Below, piece by piece: positions 46,282 to 55,401 of a stretch of 64,000 nucleotides of DNA (positions are counted from its first letter, which is position 1; each line of letters opens with the position of its first letter). The stretch covers positions 62,001 to 126,000 of the forward strand of contig NZ_JADWOV010000301.1 in assembly GCF_015767435.1 (NCBI RefSeq), written 5' to 3'. The notes under the pieces are model-generated. The model saw only the letters and a program-made list of their open reading frames with translations. It was not told the origin of the DNA and searched no databases. The position numbers and the translations under genes were made by a program. This DNA comes from Polaribacter sp. BAL334 (lineage in GTDB: Bacteria; Bacteroidota; Bacteroidia; Flavobacteriales; Flavobacteriaceae).

Positions 46282-47676
46282 TTAAAGAATTGTTTTTTTT
46301 ACGATATGTTTTTTTATTTCGTAAATAATGTATGAAAACAATAAAATATATTGAATTGCAACTATTTGTAAATTTTCATTCCAAGTTGCGTTTGAATAAG
46401 CATGATAACTTAAAATGACAACAAATGACCAAAAAACAGGAAATCTATAGTTTGTAAAAATGCATAAAAGTAAAGGTGTTGCAATGTACCAAGGATGCAC
46501 AGTGCTTGAAAAAAAATAATAAAAACTAATACCCAAAAGCATGGAAATAGAAAGGTTTTTTATGGAATTATTTTTTCTAAAAGCAGCTATTATGAAAATG
46601 ACAACAATAGTACTCATAGCTGTAATTTTTCCAATAATAGCAATTTCATTATAGCCTGTAATAAGGTAACCAACTTTTCTAAAAAGGTAATAAAAGCTTG
46701 CATTAAATTCAAAAGTTGTAAACCATAAACCAATTGATATTGAATAGTTTGATAGTAAATTTTGAGAAAGGAATGGAGAGAATAACAACGAAATTACACA
46801 GAATATGATCGCATAAAACGAAATTAGTTTTGTTACATTTTCTTTTTGAATGAAACTCAGAAAATCCAATTTTTTAGTTGGATTTGTATCCAATTTTGGT
46901 GAGTGAAACCACTTTAAAAACAAAGGTAAAAAAAGGATTGGAATCAGTTTTACAGAAATAGCACAACCCATAAAAATTGCTCCTACTATCCATTTTTGCT
47001 GCTGTAGTTTATAGAAACTCATCACTAAAAAAAACAACATAACAGGCTCAAAATGCAAATTCCCAGTCATTTCAATGATGATAAATGGATTTAAAGCGTA
47101 CCAAAAAATAGTGTGATTGGGAAGTTGTAATTTTTCTAATAATTTTTTTCCAATATAAAGAATTCCAATATCTGCTATAATAATCAGAAACCTCAACACT
47201 AAAATGCTTCCAAAAATGGATTTACTAGCAAAAACTGCTGCAATTAAAAATCCAAGTTGATGAATTGGTGGATAATTGGTAAAATGACTTCCGTTTAAAA
47301 TTCCCATTCCTTCATGCAAAGTTTTGGCTTCATGTATTGGAAATATACCGCTATTTATAAATGATTCAGGTTTTGAAAGATAGGGATTTAGACCTTCGAA
47401 AATCATTCTTCCATCCCAAATAAATCTATAAAAATCTTGAGATAAATTCGGCGTTGCAAATAGAAACAGCAATCTGAAAAGAATTGAAATTCCTACTAAA
47501 TGCTTAAAAGAAAAGGGCTGGTTTTTTACTAAATAATAATAACATCCAAAGAGAAAAATCCAGCAAAATAAAAGCTTTTCAAAAGAAGTTCTCTCTAAAA
47601 AATAGGAAATAAAAACGTAGTTAATAATGCTAACAAAAACAACAAACCAACTTTTATGTTTGTTGAGAAAATTCAC
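46282..47676 (-). CDS. Polytopic GT-C-type glycosyl/mannosyltransferase-like protein
   Basis: Membrane protein of 464 residues with about twelve helices. After the second helix pair the loop LSQDFYRFIWDGRMIFEGLN has the acidic DFYR/WDGR pattern of GT-C enzymes that use polyprenyl-phosphate sugars (GT87 and mannosyltransferase-like). The start is GTG, whose first base is the last base of the upstream TAG stop. It ends a three-gene operon with a dolichyl-phosphate-sugar-synthase-like GT2 and a cellulose-synthase-like GT2; the former could make the lipid-linked sugar this protein uses. Confidence 0.75.
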   Translation of the reverse strand: MNFLNKHKSWFVVFVSIINYVFISYFLERTSFEKLLFCWIFLFGCYYYLVKNQPFSFKHLVGISILFRLLFLFATPNLSQDFYRFIWDGRMIFEGLNPYLSKPESFINSGIFPIHEAKTLHEGMGILNGSHFTNYPPIHQLGFLIAAVFASKSIFGSILVLRFLIIIADIGILYIGKKLLEKLQLPNHTIFWYALNPFIIIEMTGNLHFEPVMLFFLVMSFYKLQQQKWIVGAIFMGCAISVKLIPILFLPLFLKWFHSPKLDTNPTKKLDFLSFIQKENVTKLISFYAIIFCVISLLFSPFLSQNLLSNYSISIGLWFTTFEFNASFYYLFRKVGYLITGYNEIAIIGKITAMSTIVVIFIIAAFRKNNSIKNLSISMLLGISFYYFFSSTVHPWYIATPLLLCIFTNYRFPVFWSFVVILSYHAYSNATWNENLQIVAIQYILLFSYIIYEIKKHIVKKTIL

Positions 47677-49166
47677 TACGCTTTTGAAAAAATGGATTTA
47701 AAAAACACGTAAAAGTAACCAATAAATAACATCAAATGAAATGGGAAAAGTCCAAAATCTCCTCCTTGATCACCAACAACAAAAGCACTGTACATCCCAA
47801 AAACAAAATAAAGTGCCAATAATCCTTCTAAAATAACATGAACAGAAGGTCTTTTTTTGATGTATTTGTTGCTTTTCCAGCTGTCTTTAAGTGTTAAAAT
47901 ATTGAATTTTGGAGTTCGAACAAATTCACTTTTTTTACCAAAATGTCCTTCTAAAACGGCTATTGAATTGTGAAGAGAAAAGCCCATAGCAATAGAAAAA
48001 AACGTAAAAAAAGCGCCAATATAAATAATGAAATTTTTAAATCCACTACCATAAACGTTCTTATACATGTGCCAATAACAGACAAAAAATATCAGTGAAC
48101 TAATCACAAAAAAGCTCATTACATAAAAATAAGGTTTTAAGTGAGCATACTCATTTTTGATGTAAAGCATAGGAACACTCAATACAGAAACCAAAAATAT
48201 GAATGTAAACATGCTGCTATTCAGTAAATGTAATACACTATGAACTTTGGTTTTGAAAGAACTATTTTTATTTAAAATAATTCGTTTGATCATTTTCTGA
48301 AAATTCTCTGCACCACCTTTATTCCATCTGAATTGTTGAGATCTTGCAGCACTTATAACTACAGGAAGTTCAGCAGGAGTTTCTACTTTTTCTAGATATT
48401 TGAATTTCCAATTTTTAAATTGGGCTCTATAACTTAAATCTAAATCTTCTGTCAATGTATCACCTTCCCAGTTTCCAGCATCATAAATACATTCTTTTCT
48501 CCAAACTCCAGCTGTACCATTAAAATTGATAAAATGTCCTTTGCTATTTCTACCAACTTGTTCTAACGTAAAGTGGGCATCTAAAGCAAATGCCTGAATT
48601 TTTGTCAATGTAGAATAATTTCTATTGATGTGGCTCCATTTTGTTTGAACAACTCCCAATTGAGGATCTTTGAAATAAGGAATAGTTTGATATAGCCAAT
48701 CTTCTTTTGGTAAAAAATCAGCGTCAAAAATAGCAATGAATTCGCCTTTGGCAGTTTTTAAACCTTCTTTTAGAGCACCAGCCTTAAAACCCTGTCTGTT
48801 TTCTCTTCTAATATGCTGAATATCAATACCTAAATCTTGAATAATCTTTACATGTTTGGCTGTAGTTTCCACAGACTCGTCAGTAGAATCATCCAATACC
48901 TGAATTTCCAATTTTTCTTTTGGATAATCAATTTTTGCGATGTTTTCTAGCAAACGTTCCATCACATACAATTCGTTATAAACGGGCAATTGTATGGTGA
49001 CATAAGGAATTTCATCAGGATTCGTAAAGTCGAACTTCGGTGAATTATCTGGTTTGTTTCGATACTTTAAATAATTAAAAAGTAAGTTCAATTGTGCTAG
49101 TGCATACATAAAAATAAGCAACAAACTAATTGTATAAACAGTGATAATTAAAGACTCTATAAACAT
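47676..49166 (-). CDS. Cellulose-synthase-like GT2 membrane glycosyltransferase
   Basis: This processive-type GT2 enzyme has 496 residues. An N-terminal helix (6-26) is followed by the cytosolic catalytic domain with DDSTDES, DADFLP and TEDLDLSYRA as acidic motifs and QQFRWNKGG as the QxxRW product motif, then about four C-terminal helices. It resembles the cellulose synthase/glucomannan synthase-like family; the product is unknown. It shares one base with each neighbouring gene. Confidence 0.88.
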   Translation of the reverse strand: MFIESLIITVYTISLLLIFMYALAQLNLLFNYLKYRNKPDNSPKFDFTNPDEIPYVTIQLPVYNELYVMERLLENIAKIDYPKEKLEIQVLDDSTDESVETTAKHVKIIQDLGIDIQHIRRENRQGFKAGALKEGLKTAKGEFIAIFDADFLPKEDWLYQTIPYFKDPQLGVVQTKWSHINRNYSTLTKIQAFALDAHFTLEQVGRNSKGHFINFNGTAGVWRKECIYDAGNWEGDTLTEDLDLSYRAQFKNWKFKYLEKVETPAELPVVISAARSQQFRWNKGGAENFQKMIKRIILNKNSSFKTKVHSVLHLLNSSMFTFIFLVSVLSVPMLYIKNEYAHLKPYFYVMSFFVISSLIFFVCYWHMYKNVYGSGFKNFIIYIGAFFTFFSIAMGFSLHNSIAVLEGHFGKKSEFVRTPKFNILTLKDSWKSNKYIKKRPSVHVILEGLLALYFVFGMYSAFVVGDQGGDFGLFPFHLMLFIGYFYVFFKSIFSKA

Positions 49167-49858
49167 TATTTAAAACTATATTTAAAAATCCAACTTAGAA
49201 TTTTTACTCCTGCAAATATACTACCTTTTACAGTACCTGAAACTTTTGAAGTTCCAATTCTGTTTCTGTATTTTACCGGAATTTCCAGATAACTCATTTT
49301 CTTTTTTAGCACTTTTAATTGCATTTCAACCGTCCAACCATAGGTTTTGTCAGTCATATTTAATGCTAATAATTTTTCATATTTGATGGCTCTAAATGGG
49401 CCTAAATCTGTAAATTTTGAACCAAAAAACACCCTCATCAAACTTGTTGCTAACCAATTCCCAAAGATTTGTTGAGGTGTCATTGCGCCTAATTCGCGCA
49501 AATCTTTTACACGGGCTCCAATTACAAAATCAATATTTTCTTCAATAATTGGTTGTATAATTTGTGTTAATTGTTCAGGATAATCTGAATAATCACCATC
49601 TAAAAAAACAACTATAGTAGGCTTTTTTGTTTGATTTGAAATATATTCTAATCCTTTTAAACAAGCAAAACCATACCCTTTTTTTACTTCTTTTAGCACA
49701 GTTGCTCCAGCAATTTTTGCATTATTTGCTGTTTCATCTGTAGAGTTGTTGTCTATCACTATGATTTCATCTACAATTTTTGGAATGTCGTAAATGACCT
49801 TTGCAATAGAGTTTTCTTCATTAAAAGCAGGGATGATTACTTTAATTACGGACGTCAT
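49166..49858 (-). CDS. DPM1-like GT2 glycosyltransferase
   Basis: The GT2 enzyme has 230 residues and no obvious membrane helix except a hydrophobic C-terminus. VIIPAFNEENSIAKVI, VIDNNSTDET and VFLDGDYSDYP are the nucleotide-sugar and metal motifs. The later GWTVEMQLKVLKKKM and RNRIGTSKVSGTVKGS are typical of dolichyl-phosphate-mannose/glucose synthase-like enzymes. The first gene of the three-gene operon, it probably makes a polyprenyl-phosphate-linked sugar for the GT-C protein. Confidence 0.88.
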   Translation of the reverse strand: MTSVIKVIIPAFNEENSIAKVIYDIPKIVDEIIVIDNNSTDETANNAKIAGATVLKEVKKGYGFACLKGLEYISNQTKKPTIVVFLDGDYSDYPEQLTQIIQPIIEENIDFVIGARVKDLRELGAMTPQQIFGNWLATSLMRVFFGSKFTDLGPFRAIKYEKLLALNMTDKTYGWTVEMQLKVLKKKMSYLEIPVKYRNRIGTSKVSGTVKGSIFAGVKILSWIFKYSFK

Positions 49859-50277
49859 TCTTATATTTTAGTACAATCAAAATTGTGTTATTTTGAAAAA
49901 TAAAATCAGTCAATTCGTTTTTTCGCCTACTTTAAATTCAGGGTGTAAAAGTATAAATATTTTTTGTCAAAATATTAACAATTACATTTTCTTTTTTTGA
50001 CCTTTTTTTTCGCTAAAAACTACTTATTATTAAAAATTTATAGCAAGATTAATTTTATGTTATTGATTATTAAGTAATTTTATAAAATTTATATTTTTTT
50101 CCTAAAAGAATATCAGTAAAATAATTTACTCTTTCTTGGATCATCTTAAAATTTTAAATTTCTTTACAAGATAACTGAGCTAAAAAAAAACATAACTATA
50201 ATTAAAACTCACATTGGCATTCTAACTAGATTTTTCTCAATATTCTCAGAAAATAATACTTTTCTATTCAGTGTTAT
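49859..50277. other. 419-base gene-free AT-rich region
   Basis: This gap lies between the glycosyltransferase operon (which reads away from it) and the 3' end of the MORN gene. It is strongly AT-rich, with no open frame worth calling. The only structure noticed is a small perfect inverted repeat, AGTAAA-ATAA-TTTACT, at 50115-50130. It should contain the promoter of the glycosyltransferase operon, but no exact TAnnTTTG was identified. Confidence 0.6.
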
Positions 50278-51189
50278 TTATCTTAAATCAAGTAGATTAT
50301 TTTCTTTTTTGAAAGTTGAAATATCTGTCCATTCTTTGTTTTTTTTGCCAGCTTTAAATTTGGATGCTTTGATAATTTTCTTATTTTGATATGTTAAACA
50401 ATAACCATTTTTTTGATCATTTTCTAATTGGCATTTTTGATTTACTTCTCCACTGGAATCGTAAAATAACCACCAATTATTTTTTTTACCTAAATTGAAA
50501 TGCCCTTCTTTTTCTTTGATTGAATTTTTAGTATAGAAATACCAGTAATTTGTTTCTAGATTGTTTTTAAAATTACCTTCCTTTTTGAGTTTACCATTAT
50601 TATTGTAAAATTTCCAATACCCTGTTTTTAATCCATCTTTATATTCACCCTCACTTTCTTTTTGACCATTTTCGTAATACACAATCCAAAATCCAGAATT
50701 TTTGTTATTAAGAAAACGTGCTTTATATTTCACTGTTTTATTGGGATAATAACTCAACCAAGTATTCATTTTTAAATCATTTTTAAACCATCCTTCCTCA
50801 GAAATAGTAGTGTTGTTGTGATAAAAAAACCAATAAGCGTTTTTTAAATTATCAATATATGTACCCTCATTTTTTTTTATTCCATCTTCGTAATATTCAT
50901 ACCAATTGCCATTTTTTAAATCATCTATATATACCCCTTGTGTTTTAATTTCCCCATTTAAATGATAAAAATTCCAAAACCCATTTTTTTTATTTTCAAT
51001 ATAAAATCCTTTAGACGAAATAGTATTATTTGAATTATAAGTAATCCAATAACCATTTTTTTTATTTTCGATTAGCCATCCTTCTTCTTTAAATTGATCA
51101 TTTTCATAATATTCTTTTTTATATTCTACCTGTGAAAATAGTATAAAACTAAAAAAATAAAAAAAAAGGAATAATCTATTTTGAAGCAT
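50278..51189 (-). CDS. Exported MORN-repeat (YwqK-like) protein
   Basis: The 303-residue protein starts with a signal peptide (LFLFFYFFSFILFSQ). The rest is about eleven copies of a 23-24 residue repeat of the form K-N-G-x-W-x-x-Y-x-x-N-G-x-x-x-x-E-G-x-Y-x-x-N (examples: KNGYWITYNSNNTISSKG, KTGYWKFYNNNGKLKKEG), the MORN type often labelled YwqK antitoxin. That label is misleading, as there is no toxin here. The ATG shares one base with the stop of the Fe-S gene (TAATG), so it is coupled to an electron-transfer operon. Function unknown. Confidence 0.85.
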   Translation of the reverse strand: MLQNRLFLFFYFFSFILFSQVEYKKEYYENDQFKEEGWLIENKKNGYWITYNSNNTISSKGFYIENKKNGFWNFYHLNGEIKTQGVYIDDLKNGNWYEYYEDGIKKNEGTYIDNLKNAYWFFYHNNTTISEEGWFKNDLKMNTWLSYYPNKTVKYKARFLNNKNSGFWIVYYENGQKESEGEYKDGLKTGYWKFYNNNGKLKKEGNFKNNLETNYWYFYTKNSIKEKEGHFNLGKKNNWWLFYDSSGEVNQKCQLENDQKNGYCLTYQNKKIIKASKFKAGKKNKEWTDISTFKKENNLLDLR

Positions 51190-52811
51190 TATTTTTGGTT
51201 TAACAATTGCATTAAATCAACATCATTACCTAACAAAATTTCGGTAGGATTAATTCTCCCTTTTTCAGGACCATTTTCCAATTTTAACACTCCTCTTGGA
51301 CAAACTGCACTACAAATTCCGCAACCAACACAGCTTGAACGAACAATATTTTCGCCTTTTTGGGCATAAGCTCTCACATCAATTCCTTGCTCGCAATAGG
51401 TGGAACAGTTTCCGCAAGAAATGCATTGACCACCATTTGTAGTAATTCTAAATCTAGATTTAAAACGTTGTACAAATCCTAAATATGCAGCTAAAGGACA
51501 GCCAAATCTGCACCAAACTCTGTTGCCAAAAATGGGATAAAATCCAGTTCCAATAACACCCGCAAACCAAGCTCCAATTAGAAAGCTATAAGTATCTTTT
51601 ATCCATTGTGATTTGATTCCTAAAAAAGAAGAAGTTCCTGAAAAATAACAATATAAAGTAACAACCGTCATTACTAATGAAAAAATCAACACAGAATGAA
51701 TCAGCCATCTTTCTAATTTCCAGGCATTTAAACTTTTATCAGAATGCTGTCTATAAGGGTCTCCCAAAGTTTCAGCCAAACCTCCACAACCACAAACCCA
51801 AGAACAATACCAGCGTTTTCCGAAAAAATAGACCATAACAGGTACAATTACAATCGTCAAAATGATTCCCCAAACTAAAATAAAAATTCCAATAGCACCG
51901 CTATTTTGCAAACTTTTGAGGTTCCATTCAAAGAAAAAATCGTAATCTAAAGGAAAAGCACTCTTAAAATCATAGCCAGGCATATTCAAACTTGTCATGA
52001 TTTCTGGAATCAGAAAAGCAAAAACAATTTGGAAAAATAAAACGGAAGTCGTTCTAATTATTTGATATTTATTGTGTCTGTATTTGATATACATTCTTGC
52101 ACCCATCACCAACATAATTGTACAATATAAAAATCCATACACAAACCACTGACTGGCATTTCCACCATTTAAAGCATTGCTGATTGGATCAAAAATAAAC
52201 GTCCAATTCACCACATAATCTGGCATAAAGTAGAGCACAAGATAAAAACCAACCAAATACATCAAAACCAACCAAGCAATAAAACCTCTATTTGTGGCGG
52301 ATTCATGATAAATTCCGTTGTTTTTAATTCCTGGTTTTCCCAGTAAAATAACATTTGGAAGAATAAAAAGTAATGCTCCAAAAATTCCCAAACCAAAAGT
52401 CAACCACCAAGCCAACATTGGTTCGTCTTTGAAAAATCCTTTTCCCGCTTTTTTTGCCAAATCATAACTTAATGAATGTGGTTTTCCAGAAATTTTATAT
52501 TGAAATTCTTCCCCTTTTTTAGCCCAATTTTTTTCTGCATTGTATTTTGAAATTTGAGTTTCATGATACTTATTGGAGGTTTCAAAAGCGGCTCTAACTT
52601 TGCTTGAAAACTCAAAGATGGATAATTTTTCATCAGTCACAATTGACTTTAATAACTCCTCTTTTAGGTGTTCACTTTTATACCCTTTTTCAGAAATATA
52701 GCTCTCTAATTCTTGCTCAGTAAAGTTAAAATAGCCTGAAAAAATAGCCATTGTAAAAATGGAAAATCCTACTAAGAAAATTCCTAAACCTGAGTATTTT
52801 ATTGCTTTCAT
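51189..52811 (-). CDS. Polyferredoxin-type membrane Fe-S protein (NapH/NosR/CcoG-like)
   Basis: The 540-residue protein has a first helix (6-26), an extracytoplasmic domain (about 27-130), then about six helices. Conserved WCSWVCGCGGLAETLGD and VWCRFGCPLAAYLG are the Cys-Pro membrane motifs of the NapH/NosR group. Two [4Fe-4S] motifs follow at Cys463/466/469/473 and Cys494/497/500/504. It lacks the flavin domain of full NosR. Such proteins carry electrons across or along the membrane. Four bases upstream is an FAD oxidoreductase gene, the likely electron partner. Confidence 0.85.
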   Translation of the reverse strand: MKAIKYSGLGIFLVGFSIFTMAIFSGYFNFTEQELESYISEKGYKSEHLKEELLKSIVTDEKLSIFEFSSKVRAAFETSNKYHETQISKYNAEKNWAKKGEEFQYKISGKPHSLSYDLAKKAGKGFFKDEPMLAWWLTFGLGIFGALLFILPNVILLGKPGIKNNGIYHESATNRGFIAWLVLMYLVGFYLVLYFMPDYVVNWTFIFDPISNALNGGNASQWFVYGFLYCTIMLVMGARMYIKYRHNKYQIIRTTSVLFFQIVFAFLIPEIMTSLNMPGYDFKSAFPLDYDFFFEWNLKSLQNSGAIGIFILVWGIILTIVIVPVMVYFFGKRWYCSWVCGCGGLAETLGDPYRQHSDKSLNAWKLERWLIHSVLIFSLVMTVVTLYCYFSGTSSFLGIKSQWIKDTYSFLIGAWFAGVIGTGFYPIFGNRVWCRFGCPLAAYLGFVQRFKSRFRITTNGGQCISCGNCSTYCEQGIDVRAYAQKGENIVRSSCVGCGICSAVCPRGVLKLENGPEKGRINPTEILLGNDVDLMQLLNQK

Positions 52812-52815
52812 TTGA

Positions 52816-54165
52816 TTATGCTTTGCTAAAAATTCGTTTCCAACTTTTCTTTTTCACTTGAATATTTGTACACATTTCTTGATTGAATTTTGCCACAATT
52901 TCAGTTTCGTGAGATTTATAAAATTCAGGGTCAAAGTTGGCATCTGCTAAATATTCTAAAACATGTTCTACTGATTTTTTTTCAGAAAGCCATTGGTCAA
53001 AAATTTCATGGCGCATTCGAATTCCAAACGTATTGATTCCTAAAAATTCATGCGTATTTTTGTCAAAAGAAATGGTAATGCATTTATTTTGGGAAGCATG
53101 TTGCCATTGAAAATGGTCTTCATTTTCACTTTTAGTTTTTTCACTAAAAACCCAACCATAGGTTTGATATTCAATGTCTAAAAATTTCGCAGAATTGAAC
53201 CAATGTCCAGGTTTATATTCCGTTTTTTTGCCACAAATGGTTTGCGCTACAGTTTCGCCCATCATTCTTCCTGTATACCAAACAGCTTCAATGGGTCTTC
53301 GATTTCCAATCGGATGTTGTTGTTCTGCACAATCTCCAATTGCATAAATAGTAGGAATATTGGTTTCTAAAAATCGATTCACCAAAACTCCTTTATTACA
53401 AGTGATGTTGGTGTTTTTTAAAAAATCGATGTTTGGCGAAACTCCAGCTGTTAATCCAACAACATTACAAGGAATTTCTTCATTAGTTCCTTCAATAATG
53501 ACTGATTTTACTTGCCCATTTTCATCAGAAATGATTTCTTTTAAATTGGTATTTAGTCGCAAATCTATATGATGTTCTAAAATGTGTTTGTTAATCATTT
53601 CAGATTCTTGAGTTGGTAAAACACTATTCCAAAAACTCGTTTCTCGAACTAAAAATGTCACTGGAATTTTTCTACTTCGCAACATTTCTGCCAATTCAAT
53701 GCCAATCAAACCTCCACCAACAATCACAGCTCTTTTACAAACTTCCTTATTAGGCGCATATTTTTCCAAGTTTTCTAAATCTTGTTTGTGATACAATCCC
53801 ATAACTCCTTTTAAATCTTGTCCTTTCCAACCGAATTTATTGGGTTTTGAGCCTGTTGCAATGATTAATTTGTCATAAAAAAGAGTTGAATTATCTGAAA
53901 ATATCAGTTGATTTTTATCAGTGTTAACATTGGTTACAAATCCTTCTTTGAGTTCAATATTATTTTTTTTCCAAAACCAGTTTTCATAAGGTTGTGTATG
54001 CTCAAATTTCAGATGTCCCATATACACATACATGAGCGCAGTTCTTGAAAAAAAATACTTTGATTCTCCAGAAATAATAGTAATTTTTTTGTTAGATTTT
54101 TTACGGATGTGTCTTGCAGCAGTTACACCTGCAATGCCATTTCCAATAATTACAATGTGTTCCAT
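52816..54165 (-). CDS. FAD-dependent NAD(P)-type oxidoreductase
   Basis: This pyridine-nucleotide-disulphide-family flavoprotein has 449 residues. FAD-binding IGNGIAGVTAARHIRK (5-20), NAD-binding VGGGLIGIELAEML (near 150) and the second FAD motif IYAIGDCAEQQHP are clear. It resembles the N-terminal part of nitrite reductase NirB and rubredoxin reductases. There is no redox-active CxxxxC. It is the first gene of the FAD/Fe-S/MORN operon and has a good promoter 33 bases upstream. Confidence 0.88.
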   Translation of the reverse strand: MEHIVIIGNGIAGVTAARHIRKKSNKKITIISGESKYFFSRTALMYVYMGHLKFEHTQPYENWFWKKNNIELKEGFVTNVNTDKNQLIFSDNSTLFYDKLIIATGSKPNKFGWKGQDLKGVMGLYHKQDLENLEKYAPNKEVCKRAVIVGGGLIGIELAEMLRSRKIPVTFLVRETSFWNSVLPTQESEMINKHILEHHIDLRLNTNLKEIISDENGQVKSVIIEGTNEEIPCNVVGLTAGVSPNIDFLKNTNITCNKGVLVNRFLETNIPTIYAIGDCAEQQHPIGNRRPIEAVWYTGRMMGETVAQTICGKKTEYKPGHWFNSAKFLDIEYQTYGWVFSEKTKSENEDHFQWQHASQNKCITISFDKNTHEFLGINTFGIRMRHEIFDQWLSEKKSVEHVLEYLADANFDPEFYKSHETEIVAKFNQEMCTNIQVKKKSWKRIFSKA

Positions 54166-54197
54166 GATTTGTTGGTTGATGTCATTTCTGTCGAAAC

Positions 54198-54227
54198 GAA
54201 AGATAAGAACTTAATCGCTGAACTCAA
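54198..54227 (-). promoter_or_regulatory. Promoter of the FAD/Fe-S/MORN operon
   Basis: On the minus strand TTG (54225-54227), a 19-base spacer and TATCTTTC (54198-54205), seven of eight to TAnnTTTG. The operon ATG is 33 bases downstream. Confidence 0.55.
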
Positions 54228-54319
54228 TTTAGAATTAATTTAAATAATAAATCGAATGTTATTTTTAACAATTGAATGTCATTTTTATTTCAAATTTTAA
54301 CTGTATTTTAGTTGACTTT

Positions 54320-55321
54320 ATGAAAGCAAAAATTCTTTTTTTAGTTGTAGTTGTTTTTTTGCAATTTTCCGCAAATTGTCAATCAAAAAAAATCAATGGT
54401 GTCAGTTTTGTATCTTCTAGAGACAGCATCAATCAGACTCATATTCAGCCAGTTATTACTGTAAATAGCAATCATGTTGCCTTAATGCCTTTTGGATTTA
54501 TTCGTGATTTGGCTTCCCCAACAATCACTTTTAATAGCACTAGACAATGGTTTGGTGAAACCGAAAATGGCTTGATTCAATATGCAAAAGCTTTTCAAAA
54601 ACAAGGAATCAAAATCATGGTAAAACCTCAAATTTGGGTTTGGAGAGGCGAATTTACAGGACTTATTGAGATGAAATCTGAAGAAAATTGGCAGATTTTA
54701 GAAAAATCCTATGAAGATTTTATAGTGGCTTATGCAAAATCTGCCGCAAAAATAAATGCTGAAATTTTTTGTATTGGAACAGAATTGGAAAAGTTTGTGT
54801 TGAATAGACCTCAATTTTGGGAACAACTAATTCGTACAATTAGAAAAGTGTACAAAGGAAAACTCACGTATGCAGCGAATTGGGATGAATATAAAAAACT
54901 CACTTTTTGGAATCAATTGGATTTTATTGGAGTGGATGCTTATTTTCCTTTATCAGAAAAAGAAACGCCAACAGTTACTGATTTTGAAAAAGGTTGGAAA
55001 CCACATAAAATCGAAATTCAACAACTTCAAAAAAAATTTCAAAAACCTATTTTATTCACAGAATATGGATATAGAAGTGTTCATTTCAATGGAAAACAAC
55101 CTTGGAAAGTAGATGATATTGAAGGGAATATCAATTTTCAAGCTCAAGTAAATGGATTGCAAGCGATTCACAATCAGTTTTGGAAAGAAGATTGGTTTGC
55201 AGGAGGATTTGTTTGGAAATGGTTTCATGCACACGAAAAATCTGGCGGCAAAAACAACAATCGTTTTACACCACAAAACAAGCCAGCTGAACAATTACTT
55301 AAAAAATTACATTCGAATTAA
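54320..55321 (+). CDS. Exported GH113-like glycoside hydrolase
   Basis: The 333-residue protein has a signal sequence (LFLVVVVFLQFSANCQ). Cleavage could be lipoprotein-type at Cys, although Asn before the Cys is unusual. The TIM-barrel body has the two-glutamate pattern of GH113-like enzymes: Glu in IFCIGTELEKFV and Glu in ILFTEYGYRS, with IMVKPQIWVWRGEFTG and LDFIGVDAYFPLSE between. The family acts on mannans; the substrate here is not proven. The ATG at 54320 is chosen because an upstream extension would displace the signal. Confidence 0.8.
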   Translation: MKAKILFLVVVVFLQFSANCQSKKINGVSFVSSRDSINQTHIQPVITVNSNHVALMPFGFIRDLASPTITFNSTRQWFGETENGLIQYAKAFQKQGIKIMVKPQIWVWRGEFTGLIEMKSEENWQILEKSYEDFIVAYAKSAAKINAEIFCIGTELEKFVLNRPQFWEQLIRTIRKVYKGKLTYAANWDEYKKLTFWNQLDFIGVDAYFPLSEKETPTVTDFEKGWKPHKIEIQQLQKKFQKPILFTEYGYRSVHFNGKQPWKVDDIEGNINFQAQVNGLQAIHNQFWKEDWFAGGFVWKWFHAHEKSGGKNNNRFTPQNKPAEQLLKKLHSN

Positions 55322-55401
55322 TTTTTTCTAAAACATGATAAATATCCTGTTTTTAGCGATTGAAACCCTTTAAATTTGTTTCAAAACAAAAAAACATTTT
55401 C

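Noticed and set aside
49859..50277. Possible replication origin or attachment site in the AT-rich gap.
   Set aside because: No DnaA-box cluster, direct repeats or integrase were seen; only one short inverted repeat.
50278..51189. Toxin-antitoxin system, as suggested by the YwqK antitoxin label used for MORN proteins.
   Set aside because: The protein is exported, no toxin gene is adjacent, and it is coupled to electron-transfer genes.
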